Positions 18,355 through 27,800 of a stretch of 64,000 nucleotides of DNA are shown here, one piece after another. A model generated the notes under the pieces. The model was not told where the DNA came from. It did not search any database and worked only from the letters and a program-made list of their open reading frames with translations. The position numbers and the translations under genes were made by a program. Origin of the DNA: Mesohalobacter halotolerans (GTDB taxonomy: Bacteria; Bacteroidota; Bacteroidia; Flavobacteriales; Flavobacteriaceae); contig NZ_SWMU01000005.1 in NCBI RefSeq assembly GCF_006120725.1, positions 62,001-126,000 on the forward strand, given 5' to 3'. The first letter of the stretch is position 1. The number at the start of each line of letters is the position of its first letter.

Positions 18355-19188
18355 TTAAGGAATCCACTTAATATCCTTAAAGTTAGGCTTACGTTTCTCT
18401 AAAAATGCGTTGCGCCCTTCCTTGGCTTCATCTGTCATATAAGCAAGTCGTGTGGATTCACCGGCAAAAACTTGTTGCCCGACCATCCCGTCGTCTGTCA
18501 AATTAAAAGCAAATTTGAGCATTTTGATTGAAGTGGGCGATTTTTCTAAGATTTCTTGTGCCCATTGGTAGGCTTCGTCTTCCAATTTGTCGTGGTCAAT
18601 AGCAGCGTTGACCATACCCATATCGACTGCTTCTTGAGCAGAATAATTTCTGCCTAGAAAAAATATTTCTCTAGCCTTTTTTTGACCAATCATTTTAGCT
18701 AAATACGCAGAACCATAACCACCATCAAAGCTGGTCACGTCAGCGTCGGTTTGTTTGAAAATGGCGTGTTCTTTACTTGCTAAAGTTAAATCGCAAACTA
18801 CGTGTAGTGAATGTCCACCACCAACAGCCCAACCTGGTACAACAGCAATTACAACTTTAGGCATAAAGCGTATTAAGCGTTGTACTTCCAAAATATTAAG
18901 TCTTGGCATCCCGTCGTCATCTACATAACCTTGATGTCCACGTGACTTTTGATCTCCTCCACTACAAAAACTAAAGACACCATCTTTTGGAGATGGACCC
19001 TCTGCTGAAAATAAAACTACGCCAATAGAAGTATCTTCACGGGCATCGAGAAAAGCTTCGTAAAGCTCAGCAACAGTTTTCGGTCTAAAGGCGTTTCTTA
19101 TTTCGGGTCTGTTAAAGGCAATACGTGCTACGCCTTTAGACTTTTTGTAAGTAATGTCGGTATATGTTTTAACAGTCTTCCAATTCAT
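18355..19188 (-). CDS. menB: 1,4-dihydroxy-2-naphthoyl-CoA synthase
   Basis: Crotonase-fold enzyme that closes the naphthoquinone ring in menaquinone synthesis. Length 277 is normal. The crotonase oxyanion-hole motifs are readable: FNRPEIRNAFRPKTV near the start, FCSGGDQKSRGHQGY, and PGWAVGGGHSLHVVCDLTLAS. DADVTSFDGGYGSAYLA and the C-terminal EGRNAFLEKRKPNF are MenB-typical. Its ATG overlaps the TGA of the TPR gene by four bases, so expression is coupled to that gene; no other men gene is in the window. Confidence 0.95.
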   Translation of the reverse strand: MNWKTVKTYTDITYKKSKGVARIAFNRPEIRNAFRPKTVAELYEAFLDAREDTSIGVVLFSAEGPSPKDGVFSFCSGGDQKSRGHQGYVDDDGMPRLNILEVQRLIRFMPKVVIAVVPGWAVGGGHSLHVVCDLTLASKEHAIFKQTDADVTSFDGGYGSAYLAKMIGQKKAREIFFLGRNYSAQEAVDMGMVNAAIDHDKLEDEAYQWAQEILEKSPTSIKMLKFAFNLTDDGMVGQQVFAGESTRLAYMTDEAKEGRNAFLEKRKPNFKDIKWIP

Positions 19189-20567
19189 AATTTAAAATAA
19201 GATTTGTAATCGCTATGCATTGACATTTCTGGGAAAAGTTCAAACATTTCAAAAGCATAACCTTGATGTATTGCAAAGGCTTTTTGAAAAATTTCTTGAG
19301 CTCGAGTATATTCCTTGAGTTTGAAATATACACCTGACAAGCGATACAAGAATTCAGGATGATTTTCATAAAATTCTTGAGCGTAGTCTAAAGTATCTAA
19401 CGCATCTTTCCATTTTTCTTCTTCAATACAAATATCGATTTGCATGACAAGATTTTCAAACTCATAGTTACCAAATTCCAATGCATGCTGTAGTCCTTTT
19501 TTGCTTTCATCTTCATAACCAAGCTCTGCATTTATAATACTAAAGTTTCTCCAGTGGTGTGGGTTTTCGCCGTCAATATTTAAAGCTTTGTTGACAAAAG
19601 ATAGGGCAGTTTTATACTCTTTTTTATTCATGTAAAATTCGGTTAAAGCAGACCATGCTTTATCCATCATAGGGTCTTCGTGAACAGCTTTTTTAAAATA
19701 TTTTACAGCTTCAACAGATTGATTGAGTTTGATATAGCATTTACCGATTCTCAAATAAGCGTAGGCTGTTGGATCGTCTAACTGGTTTGAGATTTTATAG
19801 TTTTCTATGGCCTCATGATACCGCTTTAGACGCTCAAGCACTTTTGCTTTCTCCAGATAAGCGCCGACAAAATAATCGTCGGAATAAATGGCAAAATCAA
19901 AGGCTTGTAAAGCTCGTTTGTCTTCGCCTATATCGTAATAAAGTTTTCCCAGTTGATGCCAAGCAATTTCGCAATACGGGTTTTTATTTAAAAACTGATT
20001 GAGATAAACAATAGCTTCTTCTTGTTGGTCTAAGAAGTCAAAGCAATAAATGATATTGTACAAGGCTGTAAAGTCTTTTTGATCTTGGTCTAAGCACTTC
20101 ATATACGTTGCCTTTGCCTTTTCAAAATTTTCCATAAACAAGTATTCAATGCCTATCAGATTAAAAATCTCTGATGGTTGCACTGCAAAGTCCAAAGTAT
20201 ATTCTAAAGTCTCTATAGCTTCAAGATGTCTGTCTTGTTTGGAGTATATATTGGCTTGAAGCACATAAATTTCTTCATTTTGAGGGTCGACTTTTTGAAG
20301 GTAGTTTAGCAAGTTTTCTGCTTGAGCGTGTTTATCTTCAAAAATATAAATTTCAGCTTTTAGGAGTTTAAGGTCAGTATAATTGGGATGCTGGTGCAAG
20401 CCAAGTCTCATGGCTTTCTTTGCTAAAGCCAATTTTCCCATATCGATATAATGCTCAACAATTTCAACAAATTCGTCTGCGTCAAAAAATAAGACGTTGT
20501 TGGTTTTAAGCATATGTTCAAATTTTTCAATAGGGAAATCAAAGTCTTCGTTGGATTCAAATTTCAT
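19185..20567 (-). CDS. Tetratricopeptide repeat protein
   Basis: A 460-residue cytosolic protein built of about ten TPR units from residue 40 to the end (examples: AIYSDDYFVGAYLEKAKVLE, AYLRIGKCYIKLNQSVEAVK, AWSALTEFYMNKKEYKTALS). TPRs mediate protein-protein contact; no catalytic domain is attached. It overlaps menB by four bases, a linkage without an obvious functional reason. The gene has its own upstream spacer of 144 bases. The partner is unknown. Confidence 0.88.
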   Translation of the reverse strand: MKFESNEDFDFPIEKFEHMLKTNNVLFFDADEFVEIVEHYIDMGKLALAKKAMRLGLHQHPNYTDLKLLKAEIYIFEDKHAQAENLLNYLQKVDPQNEEIYVLQANIYSKQDRHLEAIETLEYTLDFAVQPSEIFNLIGIEYLFMENFEKAKATYMKCLDQDQKDFTALYNIIYCFDFLDQQEEAIVYLNQFLNKNPYCEIAWHQLGKLYYDIGEDKRALQAFDFAIYSDDYFVGAYLEKAKVLERLKRYHEAIENYKISNQLDDPTAYAYLRIGKCYIKLNQSVEAVKYFKKAVHEDPMMDKAWSALTEFYMNKKEYKTALSFVNKALNIDGENPHHWRNFSIINAELGYEDESKKGLQHALEFGNYEFENLVMQIDICIEEEKWKDALDTLDYAQEFYENHPEFLYRLSGVYFKLKEYTRAQEIFQKAFAIHQGYAFEMFELFPEMSMHSDYKSYFKL

Positions 20568-20711
20568 AGAATAGACTTTTAAGAAAATTTATAGGTTAAA
20601 TTTAACAGGCTTTTCATTGGTTTTATTGTTTTTTCAAAGAGATTGTCAACAAATTAATTAACAATACTTTTATACTTAGGACTAAGGTTTTAATTTTCAA
20701 AGATTTTATCA

Positions 20712-21896
20712 TTATTGGGTATTAAAATTGTTTAAGATATTAAGTATGATTTGACAGCCTTTGTCTATTTCTGTTTCAGATATTGTTAAGGGTGGCGTAA
20801 TACGAACCGCTTTTTTTTCATAAAGCAACCAAAACAAAATCAAGTTATGATCCTTGGCTTTTAAGACCAGTTGATTAGCTAAAGTTTCTGTTTTCATTAT
20901 TAAAGCGAGCATCAGTCCTTTTCCTCTGATTTCTTGTATTAAAGGATGTTTTAATCGAGTTCTAATTTGCTGTTCTTTTGCACTAATTTGATTGATGATA
21001 TCTGTTTTTTCTAAAACCTCGAGCGTTTTTAAAGCAGCTGCTGCAATTAGGGGATGACCGCCAAATGTGGTGATGTGTCCCAACTTAGGCTTATCACTTA
21101 GTAATGTCATGAGTTGTTTAGAAGCTGTAAAAGCACCAATTGGCAATCCTGATGCCATGGCTTTGCCCATGACTAAAATGTCTGGAACAATACCAAAATG
21201 TTCAAACCCAAAAAGTTTACCCGTTCGGCCAAACCCTGGTTGAATATCATCTAAAATCAAAAGCGCGCCAACTTTTTCGCAGCGTTGCTTAACTTTCTTT
21301 AGATAGTCATTTTCGGGCATAATAAAACCTGCACCACCTTGAATGGTCTCTAAAACGACGGCCGCAGTTTTGTCTGTAATTAAGTTTAAACAATTCTCAT
21401 TGTTGAATTCTATATGGGTGATATGAGGTAAAAGTGGAGCAAAAGCTTGGGTGCGTTCTTGATAGTCCATCAGGCTTAATGCCCCATACGAATTACCGTG
21501 ATAACAGTGTTTTGCAGCGATTATTTGGGTGCGACCGGTTGCTCGACGAGCTAATTTTATTGAACCATCAATTGCTTCTGTGCCACTGTTTACTAAATAA
21601 GTTTGCTGTAAGGGTTGAGGTAAAAGTCGAGCTAAAGTCTTAGAGACTTCCAAAGCGGGCTTTAATACATATTCCCCATAAACCATAACGTGAAGATATT
21701 GCTCAGCTTGTGTTTTAATCGCTTTGACAATTTCAGGATGACAATGCCCCAAATTGCAAGCCGAAACGCCTGCTACAAAATCAAGGTGAGCTTTACCATC
21801 GGTTGTGTAAATGTAAATCCCTTGAGCAGATTTTACTTCAAGTCCAAGTGGATGTGGCGTAGTTTGTGCTTGATATTTTTGAAAAGCCTTATTCAT
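20712..21896 (-). CDS. Class III PLP-dependent aminotransferase
   Basis: Fold-type I aminotransferase of the acetylornithine/ornithine/GABA group. The ATG at 21896 gives 394 residues; one codon earlier is a TTG. The PLP lysine is in MGKAMASGLPIGA (about residue 245), after the DDIQPGFGRTGKLFGFEHFG motif, in which the usual DEVQ is replaced by DDIQ and T by P. The substrate cannot be fixed: no arginine or lysine pathway genes are nearby. The start overlaps the end of the OstA-like gene by 8 bases. Confidence 0.85.
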   Translation of the reverse strand: MNKAFQKYQAQTTPHPLGLEVKSAQGIYIYTTDGKAHLDFVAGVSACNLGHCHPEIVKAIKTQAEQYLHVMVYGEYVLKPALEVSKTLARLLPQPLQQTYLVNSGTEAIDGSIKLARRATGRTQIIAAKHCYHGNSYGALSLMDYQERTQAFAPLLPHITHIEFNNENCLNLITDKTAAVVLETIQGGAGFIMPENDYLKKVKQRCEKVGALLILDDIQPGFGRTGKLFGFEHFGIVPDILVMGKAMASGLPIGAFTASKQLMTLLSDKPKLGHITTFGGHPLIAAAALKTLEVLEKTDIINQISAKEQQIRTRLKHPLIQEIRGKGLMLALIMKTETLANQLVLKAKDHNLILFWLLYEKKAVRITPPLTISETEIDKGCQIILNILNNFNTQ

Positions 21897-23598
21897 CAAT
21901 TTTGTTTGGCAGTTTCTTTAATTTTTGCTTTAACGCTTTCGGCTTTTTGGGTTGGTTAGGTTTTGTTATGGTATCTATATTCTTAAGCTTAGATTGTTTG
22001 TTGAGGTCTTTCTGGAGATAAAAAGGTTTAACGACTGAATCATTTTCATCTATATCTTTTAAACCTTTAATTATAGGCAGCTCATATTGCGGTCTATCAG
22101 TGAGCAAATCTGCTTTAGATTTTATCTTTTCTTCACCACGCCATTCCATTCCTCTAAAAGTTCGAGCGTTAGGTGGTAATTCTTTTTCTGGATAAGTGTT
22201 GCCCGAGACATTATCATAATAATACATGTCTGCAACTTCTCTATTTTGAAATTCAATCTTTATGCTGGATGCTACAGTTTTATCAATACCTATAAGCTCG
22301 TTGTCTTCATTTCTAGAATAATAGATGGTTTCAGCATTCTTGATAAAATGGGCTTCGGTTAATTCATTATTTTCAAATAAGCCATTAAGTTTTTTACCCT
22401 TAATTTGGTTAAAACCCTCAATACTGTCTTTTTGAACCATAAAACTGTTGTTGAAGACTTTTAAGGAGTATAACTTTTCGGTTTCCATATTTGAAATGAG
22501 TATTATGGTGTCACCATTTACTTGGCTATTAGCCGACCATAAAATGGGTTTTGTGATTAACTTGGTATAACCCGTTACTTGAGATGAATGTATAGAATCA
22601 GCTTTACCACTTAAATCCGATTTAAACAATCTGGCATCAGGATACGCTCTAACAATACGTTTATCCGGCACACCTGTTATCATCATTGTATCACTTGCAA
22701 TATGGATAGAATCGTTTTCTTGATAAGTCGAGGCTATCGGGTTTTTGGTAATAATCACTGAATCTTTGTCTTTGTAAACTTCGGCATAATGACCTTTGAC
22801 TCGGGTTCGATTGATGGTATCAATGATTTCAATATGATTAGTTGCCGAGGCAAAATTGCGTTTTTGATCAAAAAATATACTGTCGCCATAAAGGGTCCGT
22901 TGTTCATAATCGACTTTAGAGTTTTTGACAAAATACCCAAAATCTTCTCTCGTATTAAAAAAACCCCGCTCACAATAGACTTTACCACTGTCTGTTGTGG
23001 CGACTGATGGTCCATAAAGATAGGCATAACCGTTATTGGTATAAAAATCTAAAATGTTAGTGTTGATAATATAATCTGGACTCGTAACTTTTACATTTTG
23101 ACGAAAAGCGTATTTATCATTTTTCAATTCGTAAGTCCCACGAATACTGGTAATAGTACTTGCTGTGTCTTTAACGGTGCCACCACTTCGGTAAAAGGCT
23201 TTTTGCACCACGCGATCAAAAAATAATGAATCAGTAGTCAACCGATTGCTCGGCGTTGTTAAAACCACATTTTCACTGGCAAATGCAAATTGAGTTTTAC
23301 CGTTGTATTCCGCATAGGCACTGCGCATGTTAATGGTATCGTCCTGTATCATTTTGACGTTACCATAGGCTTTAAAAAAATTTTCGCTTTGGTAAAATAT
23401 AGCTTTATCACACCAAACTTTAATGCCTTCGTGTTTAAAAAAGACTTGCTTATTCACTTTATTAAAGATAAAAGCCCCAGGGTAGAGTTTTTCATTAATG
23501 TTAGTACGTTCACTTTCATACTCAATTTGGCTATTTTGAGAATATGCAAAGCCAAAAGACAGTAAAAAGATTAAAAAGAAAAATTTATACAAATTCAA
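21889..23598 (-). CDS. OstA/LptA-like LPS transport protein
   Basis: A 569-residue exported protein with a signal peptide (residues 1-20, ending GFAYSQ). Repeated short strands such as KQVFFKHEGIKVWCDKAIFY, NFFKAYGNVKMIQ, YLYGPSVATTDSGKVYCERG and TLYGDSIFFDQKRNFASATN are the beta-jellyroll repeats of OstA-family proteins, which carry LPS across the periplasm. The C-terminal third is low in such repeats and ends with a basic tail. The start is TTG at 23598; no ATG precedes the signal peptide. The aminotransferase follows with an overlap. Confidence 0.82.
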   Translation of the reverse strand: MNLYKFFFLIFLLSFGFAYSQNSQIEYESERTNINEKLYPGAFIFNKVNKQVFFKHEGIKVWCDKAIFYQSENFFKAYGNVKMIQDDTINMRSAYAEYNGKTQFAFASENVVLTTPSNRLTTDSLFFDRVVQKAFYRSGGTVKDTASTITSIRGTYELKNDKYAFRQNVKVTSPDYIINTNILDFYTNNGYAYLYGPSVATTDSGKVYCERGFFNTREDFGYFVKNSKVDYEQRTLYGDSIFFDQKRNFASATNHIEIIDTINRTRVKGHYAEVYKDKDSVIITKNPIASTYQENDSIHIASDTMMITGVPDKRIVRAYPDARLFKSDLSGKADSIHSSQVTGYTKLITKPILWSANSQVNGDTIILISNMETEKLYSLKVFNNSFMVQKDSIEGFNQIKGKKLNGLFENNELTEAHFIKNAETIYYSRNEDNELIGIDKTVASSIKIEFQNREVADMYYYDNVSGNTYPEKELPPNARTFRGMEWRGEEKIKSKADLLTDRPQYELPIIKGLKDIDENDSVVKPFYLQKDLNKQSKLKNIDTITKPNQPKKPKALKQKLKKLPNKIDE

Positions 23599-23780
23599 AT
23601 AGTTTATGCAAAATTACACAAAAGCGATTTCAAAGTGATTGATATATGAATAGAAAATGTTAAAAGCCTGATAATTAACGTTTATTTGATGCCATGTAGC
23701 CATAATATTAGCTTGAAGAAAGATAAAGTTATGCCTAACTGAACACAATTTTTGTGTTTTTATATGTAAAATTAAACGCA

Positions 23781-23927
23781 ATGTCTACAGAAACTGAGAA
23801 ATCAAAAGAGAAGAAATCTAAAAGGAATAGGGATACTAATTCTAAAAAAGTATCTAAGACTTGGTTGGCGATAGAAAAATTAAAAGGAACAGGCGAAATA
23901 CTAGTCATGAAGGCGGTACTCAAATAA
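23781..23927 (+). CDS. Small antitoxin-like protein upstream of broken vapC
   Basis: A 48-residue, very basic product (MSTETEKSKEKKSKR at the start, ending LKGTGEILVMKAVLK). It lies 6 bases upstream of a PIN-domain toxin remnant, the position expected of a VapB-type antitoxin, and this is the main argument. The basic N-terminal tail plus a short C-terminal motif differ from standard AbrB-type VapB. It may be full length or itself shortened. A hairpin AACACAA-TTT-TTGTGTT (23742-23758) stands 22 bases before the ATG and could be an operator or an attenuator. Confidence 0.45.
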   Translation: MSTETEKSKEKKSKRNRDTNSKKVSKTWLAIEKLKGTGEILVMKAVLK

Positions 23928-23933
23928 AGATCT

Positions 23934-24323
23934 ATGCGAAGCTACCTATTAGATACTAATATTTTAGTTTTTGCAATATCTGGCGAAACCCAAAATCTTT
24001 CAAACGAGACGAAATATTTTAAACGACTTTAGCAATAATCTTCATACCAGTTCTGTCTCTGTTTTAGAATTACTGCAGTTGTATAGAAAAGAAAAAATAA
24101 AAATTTTAAAACAACCCAAGAATTGATTGATGCTATTGAAAATTTATTATACATCAAAATTCTCCCAATCACCAAATTTCATATCGAAACGGTTTCAGAA
24201 CTTAAGGTATCACAAAATCACAACGACCCATTTGACCATGCCGTTATTGCTCATGCCATAACTGAAATATTAAATATGGTGTCTTCTGATCGAAAATTTA
24301 AGAATACACTGCACAAGGCTTAG
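23934..24323 (+). pseudogene. VapC-type PIN-domain toxin, broken by two frameshifts
   Basis: Frame 1 starts with MRSYLLDTNILVFAISG (first PIN aspartate) and hits a stop at 24030. From about 24010 the next frame gives FSNNLHTSSVSVLELLQLYRKEKI with the conserved Glu, ending at 24124. From about 24117 the original frame resumes with ELIDAIENLLYIKILP, HNDPFDHAVIAHA and SSDRKF, the remaining acidic residues. Total length is 390 bases, exactly 130 codons, so the two shifts compensate. All catalytic acidic residues remain, so the decay is recent, or the shifts are errors in A/T-runs. As read, no active RNase toxin is made. Confidence 0.8.
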
Positions 24324-24411
24324 GTTTTGTTTTTCATAAGCGGTGATTTAAAGCTATTAGATTTTATAAAATCAAAGATTAATTATCTAAAACCATTCCA
24401 AATTTTATCAG

Positions 24412-24428
24412 CTTAAGCCAATCTTAAG
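24412..24428. promoter_or_regulatory. CTTAAG-N5-CTTAAG element upstream of the metal efflux operon
   Basis: Two identical hexamers with a five-base spacer (CCAAT), giving an 11-bp repeat. It can also be read as an inverted repeat extended to CAGCTTAAG/CTTAAGTTG (24409-24431). It lies 33 bases before the small-protein ATG and 21 bases upstream of a TAnnTTTG box. Hexamer-N5-hexamer is the layout of sites bound by OmpR/PhoB/PhoP-type regulators, and the same element occurs at 33058-33074. I infer that it is bound by the response regulator encoded at 31009. Confidence 0.65.
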
Positions 24429-24449
24429 TTGATGTATTAAATTCTGTTG

Positions 24450-24457
24450 TATATTTG
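24450..24457 (+). promoter_or_regulatory. -7 promoter box of the efflux operon
   Basis: TATATTTG fits TAnnTTTG, 21 bases after the CTTAAG element. It ends only 4 bases before the ATG at 24462, which implies a nearly leaderless transcript if both calls are right. Confidence 0.5.
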
Positions 24458-24461
24458 TTAT

Positions 24462-24854
24462 ATGCTCAAAATTGGTTCTTATATATTATCAGTAATTATT
24501 TTTACACAAGCTTTAGGTCTTAGTCCAAAGACTTTTGTAAACCTAGATGATATATGGTCGCATTACCAAATGCATCAAGAAGAATATGGCGATGATTTTA
24601 TGACATTTATTGATTTGCATTACGGTAGTGGAAAAGCTGAACACCAAGATGAACATCAAGAACATGAACAATTGCCTTGCTTAAACTGTAATTTGTTCCA
24701 AAATCAGATTCTAATCTTAACAGTTTTAGATTTTAATTTAATTGAGGTTGAAACCCCTACTTATAAAAACCTCAATTCCTTTTACAGTGATAATTATTTT
24801 TCTACAGTTATAATAGAAGTCTTTCAACCGCCTAAAAGTTTTGATTGGTCTTAA
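24462..24854 (+). CDS. His/Cys-rich small exported protein heading the efflux operon
   Basis: The ATG at 24462 gives 130 residues; an upstream TTG at 24447 overlaps the promoter box and is less likely. An N-terminal hydrophobic segment (IGSYILSVIIFTQALGL) suggests export or anchoring. The middle carries a His/Glu cluster (GKAEHQDEHQEHEQLP) followed by CLNC, a plausible metal-binding patch. No named family is recognised. Its position 30 bases ahead of the CusA-type pump suggests a role in periplasmic metal capture or sensing; that is an inference. Confidence 0.7.
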   Translation: MLKIGSYILSVIIFTQALGLSPKTFVNLDDIWSHYQMHQEEYGDDFMTFIDLHYGSGKAEHQDEHQEHEQLPCLNCNLFQNQILILTVLDFNLIEVETPTYKNLNSFYSDNYFSTVIIEVFQPPKSFDWS

Positions 24855-24884
24855 ACACTTTTTCTTCAATCAAAATTATTATTC

Positions 24885-27800
24885 ATGTTATCAAAACTCA
24901 TTGAATTTAGTTTAAAATCTAAATTCTTTATTATCCTTTTCGTCATCTCTATCTGTGGTTTTGGCATTTACAGCCTTAACCATATCAGCATTGGTGCTGT
25001 GCCCGATATTACCAATAATCAGGTGCAAGTCATAACAACATCACGTAATCTTTCTACGGCAGATGTTGAACAATTTATTACTTATCCTGTTGAGGTACAA
25101 ATGTCTAATTTACCTGGGGTTAAAGAAATTCGTTCGGTTTCAAAATTTGGGCTATCTGTTGTTACCATCGTTTTTGAAGATGATATGGGAGCTTATTTAC
25201 CTCGCCAACTGATTGCCGAAAAAATCAAAGCTGCAGAAGATAAGATTCCTACGCAATTTGGCAAACCCTTTATGGGACCTATTTCTACAGGTCTTGGCGA
25301 GATTTATCAATATACTCTCGAGGTCGAAGATGAGTTTAAAGGGACATACACTGCAATGGAACTTCGTAGCATCCAAGATTGGATAGTTAAGCGACAAATG
25401 GCGGGAATTCCCGGTGTCGTCGAAATCAATACTTGGGGCGGTTTTTTAAAACAATATGAAGTGGCATTTTCTACTGAAAAATTGCAAGCCCAAAACATTA
25501 GTATTTCAAAAGTTTTTAAAGCCTTAGAACAAAACAATAGTGTAGCTGGTGGAAGTTATATTGAAAAAAATGGCCAAGCTTATTTTATAAGAGGCGAAGG
25601 ATTGCTGAAAAATCTTAAAAATATCAATAATATTGTGGTTGAAAACCGAGACGGCCAGCCTATTTATATTGAAGATATCGCTAAAGTGAGCTTTGGCCAC
25701 GCTCCACGATTTGGCGCCATTACCGGTAACGGCGAAGGCGAGAAAGTCTTAGGTCAAGTGATGATGCTTAAAGGTGCAGATTCAAACAAAACCATTCAAA
25801 ATGTCAAAGAACGTTTAGAAGAAATTCAAAGTTCACTACCTGAAGGTGTTTATATCAACGGATTCCTAGACCGTAGTGAACTCATCGCAAGAACCACTTC
25901 AACCATATTTGAAAACCTCTCATTGGGGTTTTTAGTGGTGGTGTTTATAGTGATTTTACTCATTGGCGATTGGCGTTCGGGTCTGGTTATTGCTTCGGTA
26001 ATTCCTTTGAGTTTTTTAACGGCTATTAGCTTGATGTATATTTTTGATATCGATGCCAACTTGATGAGTCTTGGTGCGCTGGATTTTGGAATTATCATTG
26101 ACGGTGCGGTGATTATTGTGGAGTTTGTGGCGTTTAAAATGTTACAAAAATCAGGTAAATTCAGCTTTTCATCCTCTGATAAAATTCAAAGCTTAAAGGA
26201 TAAAATCACATTTAATGGGGCTTCAAAAATGATGAACTCAGCCATATTTGGTCAGTTAATCATATTGATTGTATTTATCCCAATCTTGGCACTCACCGGT
26301 GTGGAAGGCAAAATGTTTAGGCCTATGGCATTGACCTTCTGTTTTGCGCTTATCGGCGCTATTATCATGTGTTTCACTTGGATTCCGGTAGCCTGTTCTT
26401 GGTTTTTAAAACCTTCAAAATTGCAACACAAAAACTTTTCCACACGTCTAATCAACACCATTAAACGACTTTATTTGCCAAGTGTCAGATGGGCTTTAAA
26501 ACATGCTAAAACCGTTTTGGTTTCATCCATTTTAGTCTTAGCATTGGCTGTCTTTACGTTTGCCAATATGGGTGGTGAGTTTGTGCCAACTTTAGATGAA
26601 GGCGATTTTGTGATTCAACCCATTTTAAAAACGGGCAAATCTTTAGAAAGCACAGTCAAACGCACCACAAAAATTGAACAAATATTGCTTGATGAGATTC
26701 CTGAAGTCAAACAAGTGGTCTCTCGTATTGGTGCTGCAGAAGTGCCTACTGACCCGATGTCAATGCAAGATTCTGATGTGATTGTCCGGCTAAAACCCAA
26801 AAGTGAATGGTCCTCAGTTGAAACTAAAGAAGAACTCGCCGAGCTCATTAAAGAGAAACTTAGCGTTATTCCTAATATGGAGATGGAATTTACCCAACCT
26901 ATCGAAATGCGTTTTAATGAACTCATCACCGGCGTGCGCTCTGATATTGCCATCAAAATATATGGTGAAGATTTAGATATTCTAGCCCAAAAGGGCAAGG
27001 AGGTTAAATCTTTGGTTGAAAACGTCGAAGGCGTTGGCGATATATCGGTTGAAAAAATTGTCGGACTCCCACAAATGGCTGTCAAGTTTGATCGTCAAAA
27101 AATTGCGCGTTATGGATTGAATATTCAAGATATAAACGATGTGATTTCTGCTGGATTTTCTGGAAAAACAACAGGTGTTGTTTTTGAAGGTGAACGACGC
27201 TACGATTTGGTCGTGCGTTTGCAAAAACAAAAGCGGTCAGACTTATCAGATTTGCAAAATTTAATGATTGACACGCCTAAAAATGGAAAAATACCTTTAA
27301 GCGAAGTCGCTCAAATTACTTATGATAAAGGACCAGCTAAAATCTCCAGAGATCAGACGCGACGCCGCATAGTGGTTGGAATTAATGTAAGAAACAGAGA
27401 TTTACAGTCTGTCGTAGAAGATTGCCAAGCCATTGTCGATAAAAATTTAGAATTACCCACAGGATATAATTTGACTTATGGCGGTCAGTTTGAAAATTTA
27501 CAGAGTGCTTTAAAACGCCTTAAAATTGTGGTGCCTATCGCTTTAGTTTTGATTTTTATTTTGCTGTATTTCGCCCTTAAAACCTTAAAAGATACTTTGT
27601 TGATTTTTACAGCGATTCCCTTTTCTGCAGTTGGTGGTGTCTTTCTATTGTGGCTGCGAGATATGCCATTTAGTATTTCAGCAGGAGTTGGTTTTATCGC
27701 CTTGTTTGGTATTGCGGTTTTAAATGGTATTATTTTGGTAGAATATTTTAAAGGTCTACAAAATGAAGGTAAATCTTTAACTAAAGATAGTATTATTCTC

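Noticed and set aside
23742-23758. Hairpin AACACAA-TTT-TTGTGTT as a rho-independent terminator
   Set aside because: It is followed by only a short T-run on the plus strand and there is no plus-strand gene before it. It is noted under the antitoxin-like gene as a possible regulatory hairpin.
23735-23923. Minus-strand open frame of 62 codons over the antitoxin-like gene
   Set aside because: The plus-strand reading gives a basic protein directly in front of a PIN-domain remnant; the minus-strand reading has no start signal or partner.
24117-24323. Separate small gene starting with TTG at 24123
   Set aside because: It is the C-terminal third of the broken PIN-domain toxin and matches its conserved DPFDH and SSDRKF motifs, so it is not an independent gene.
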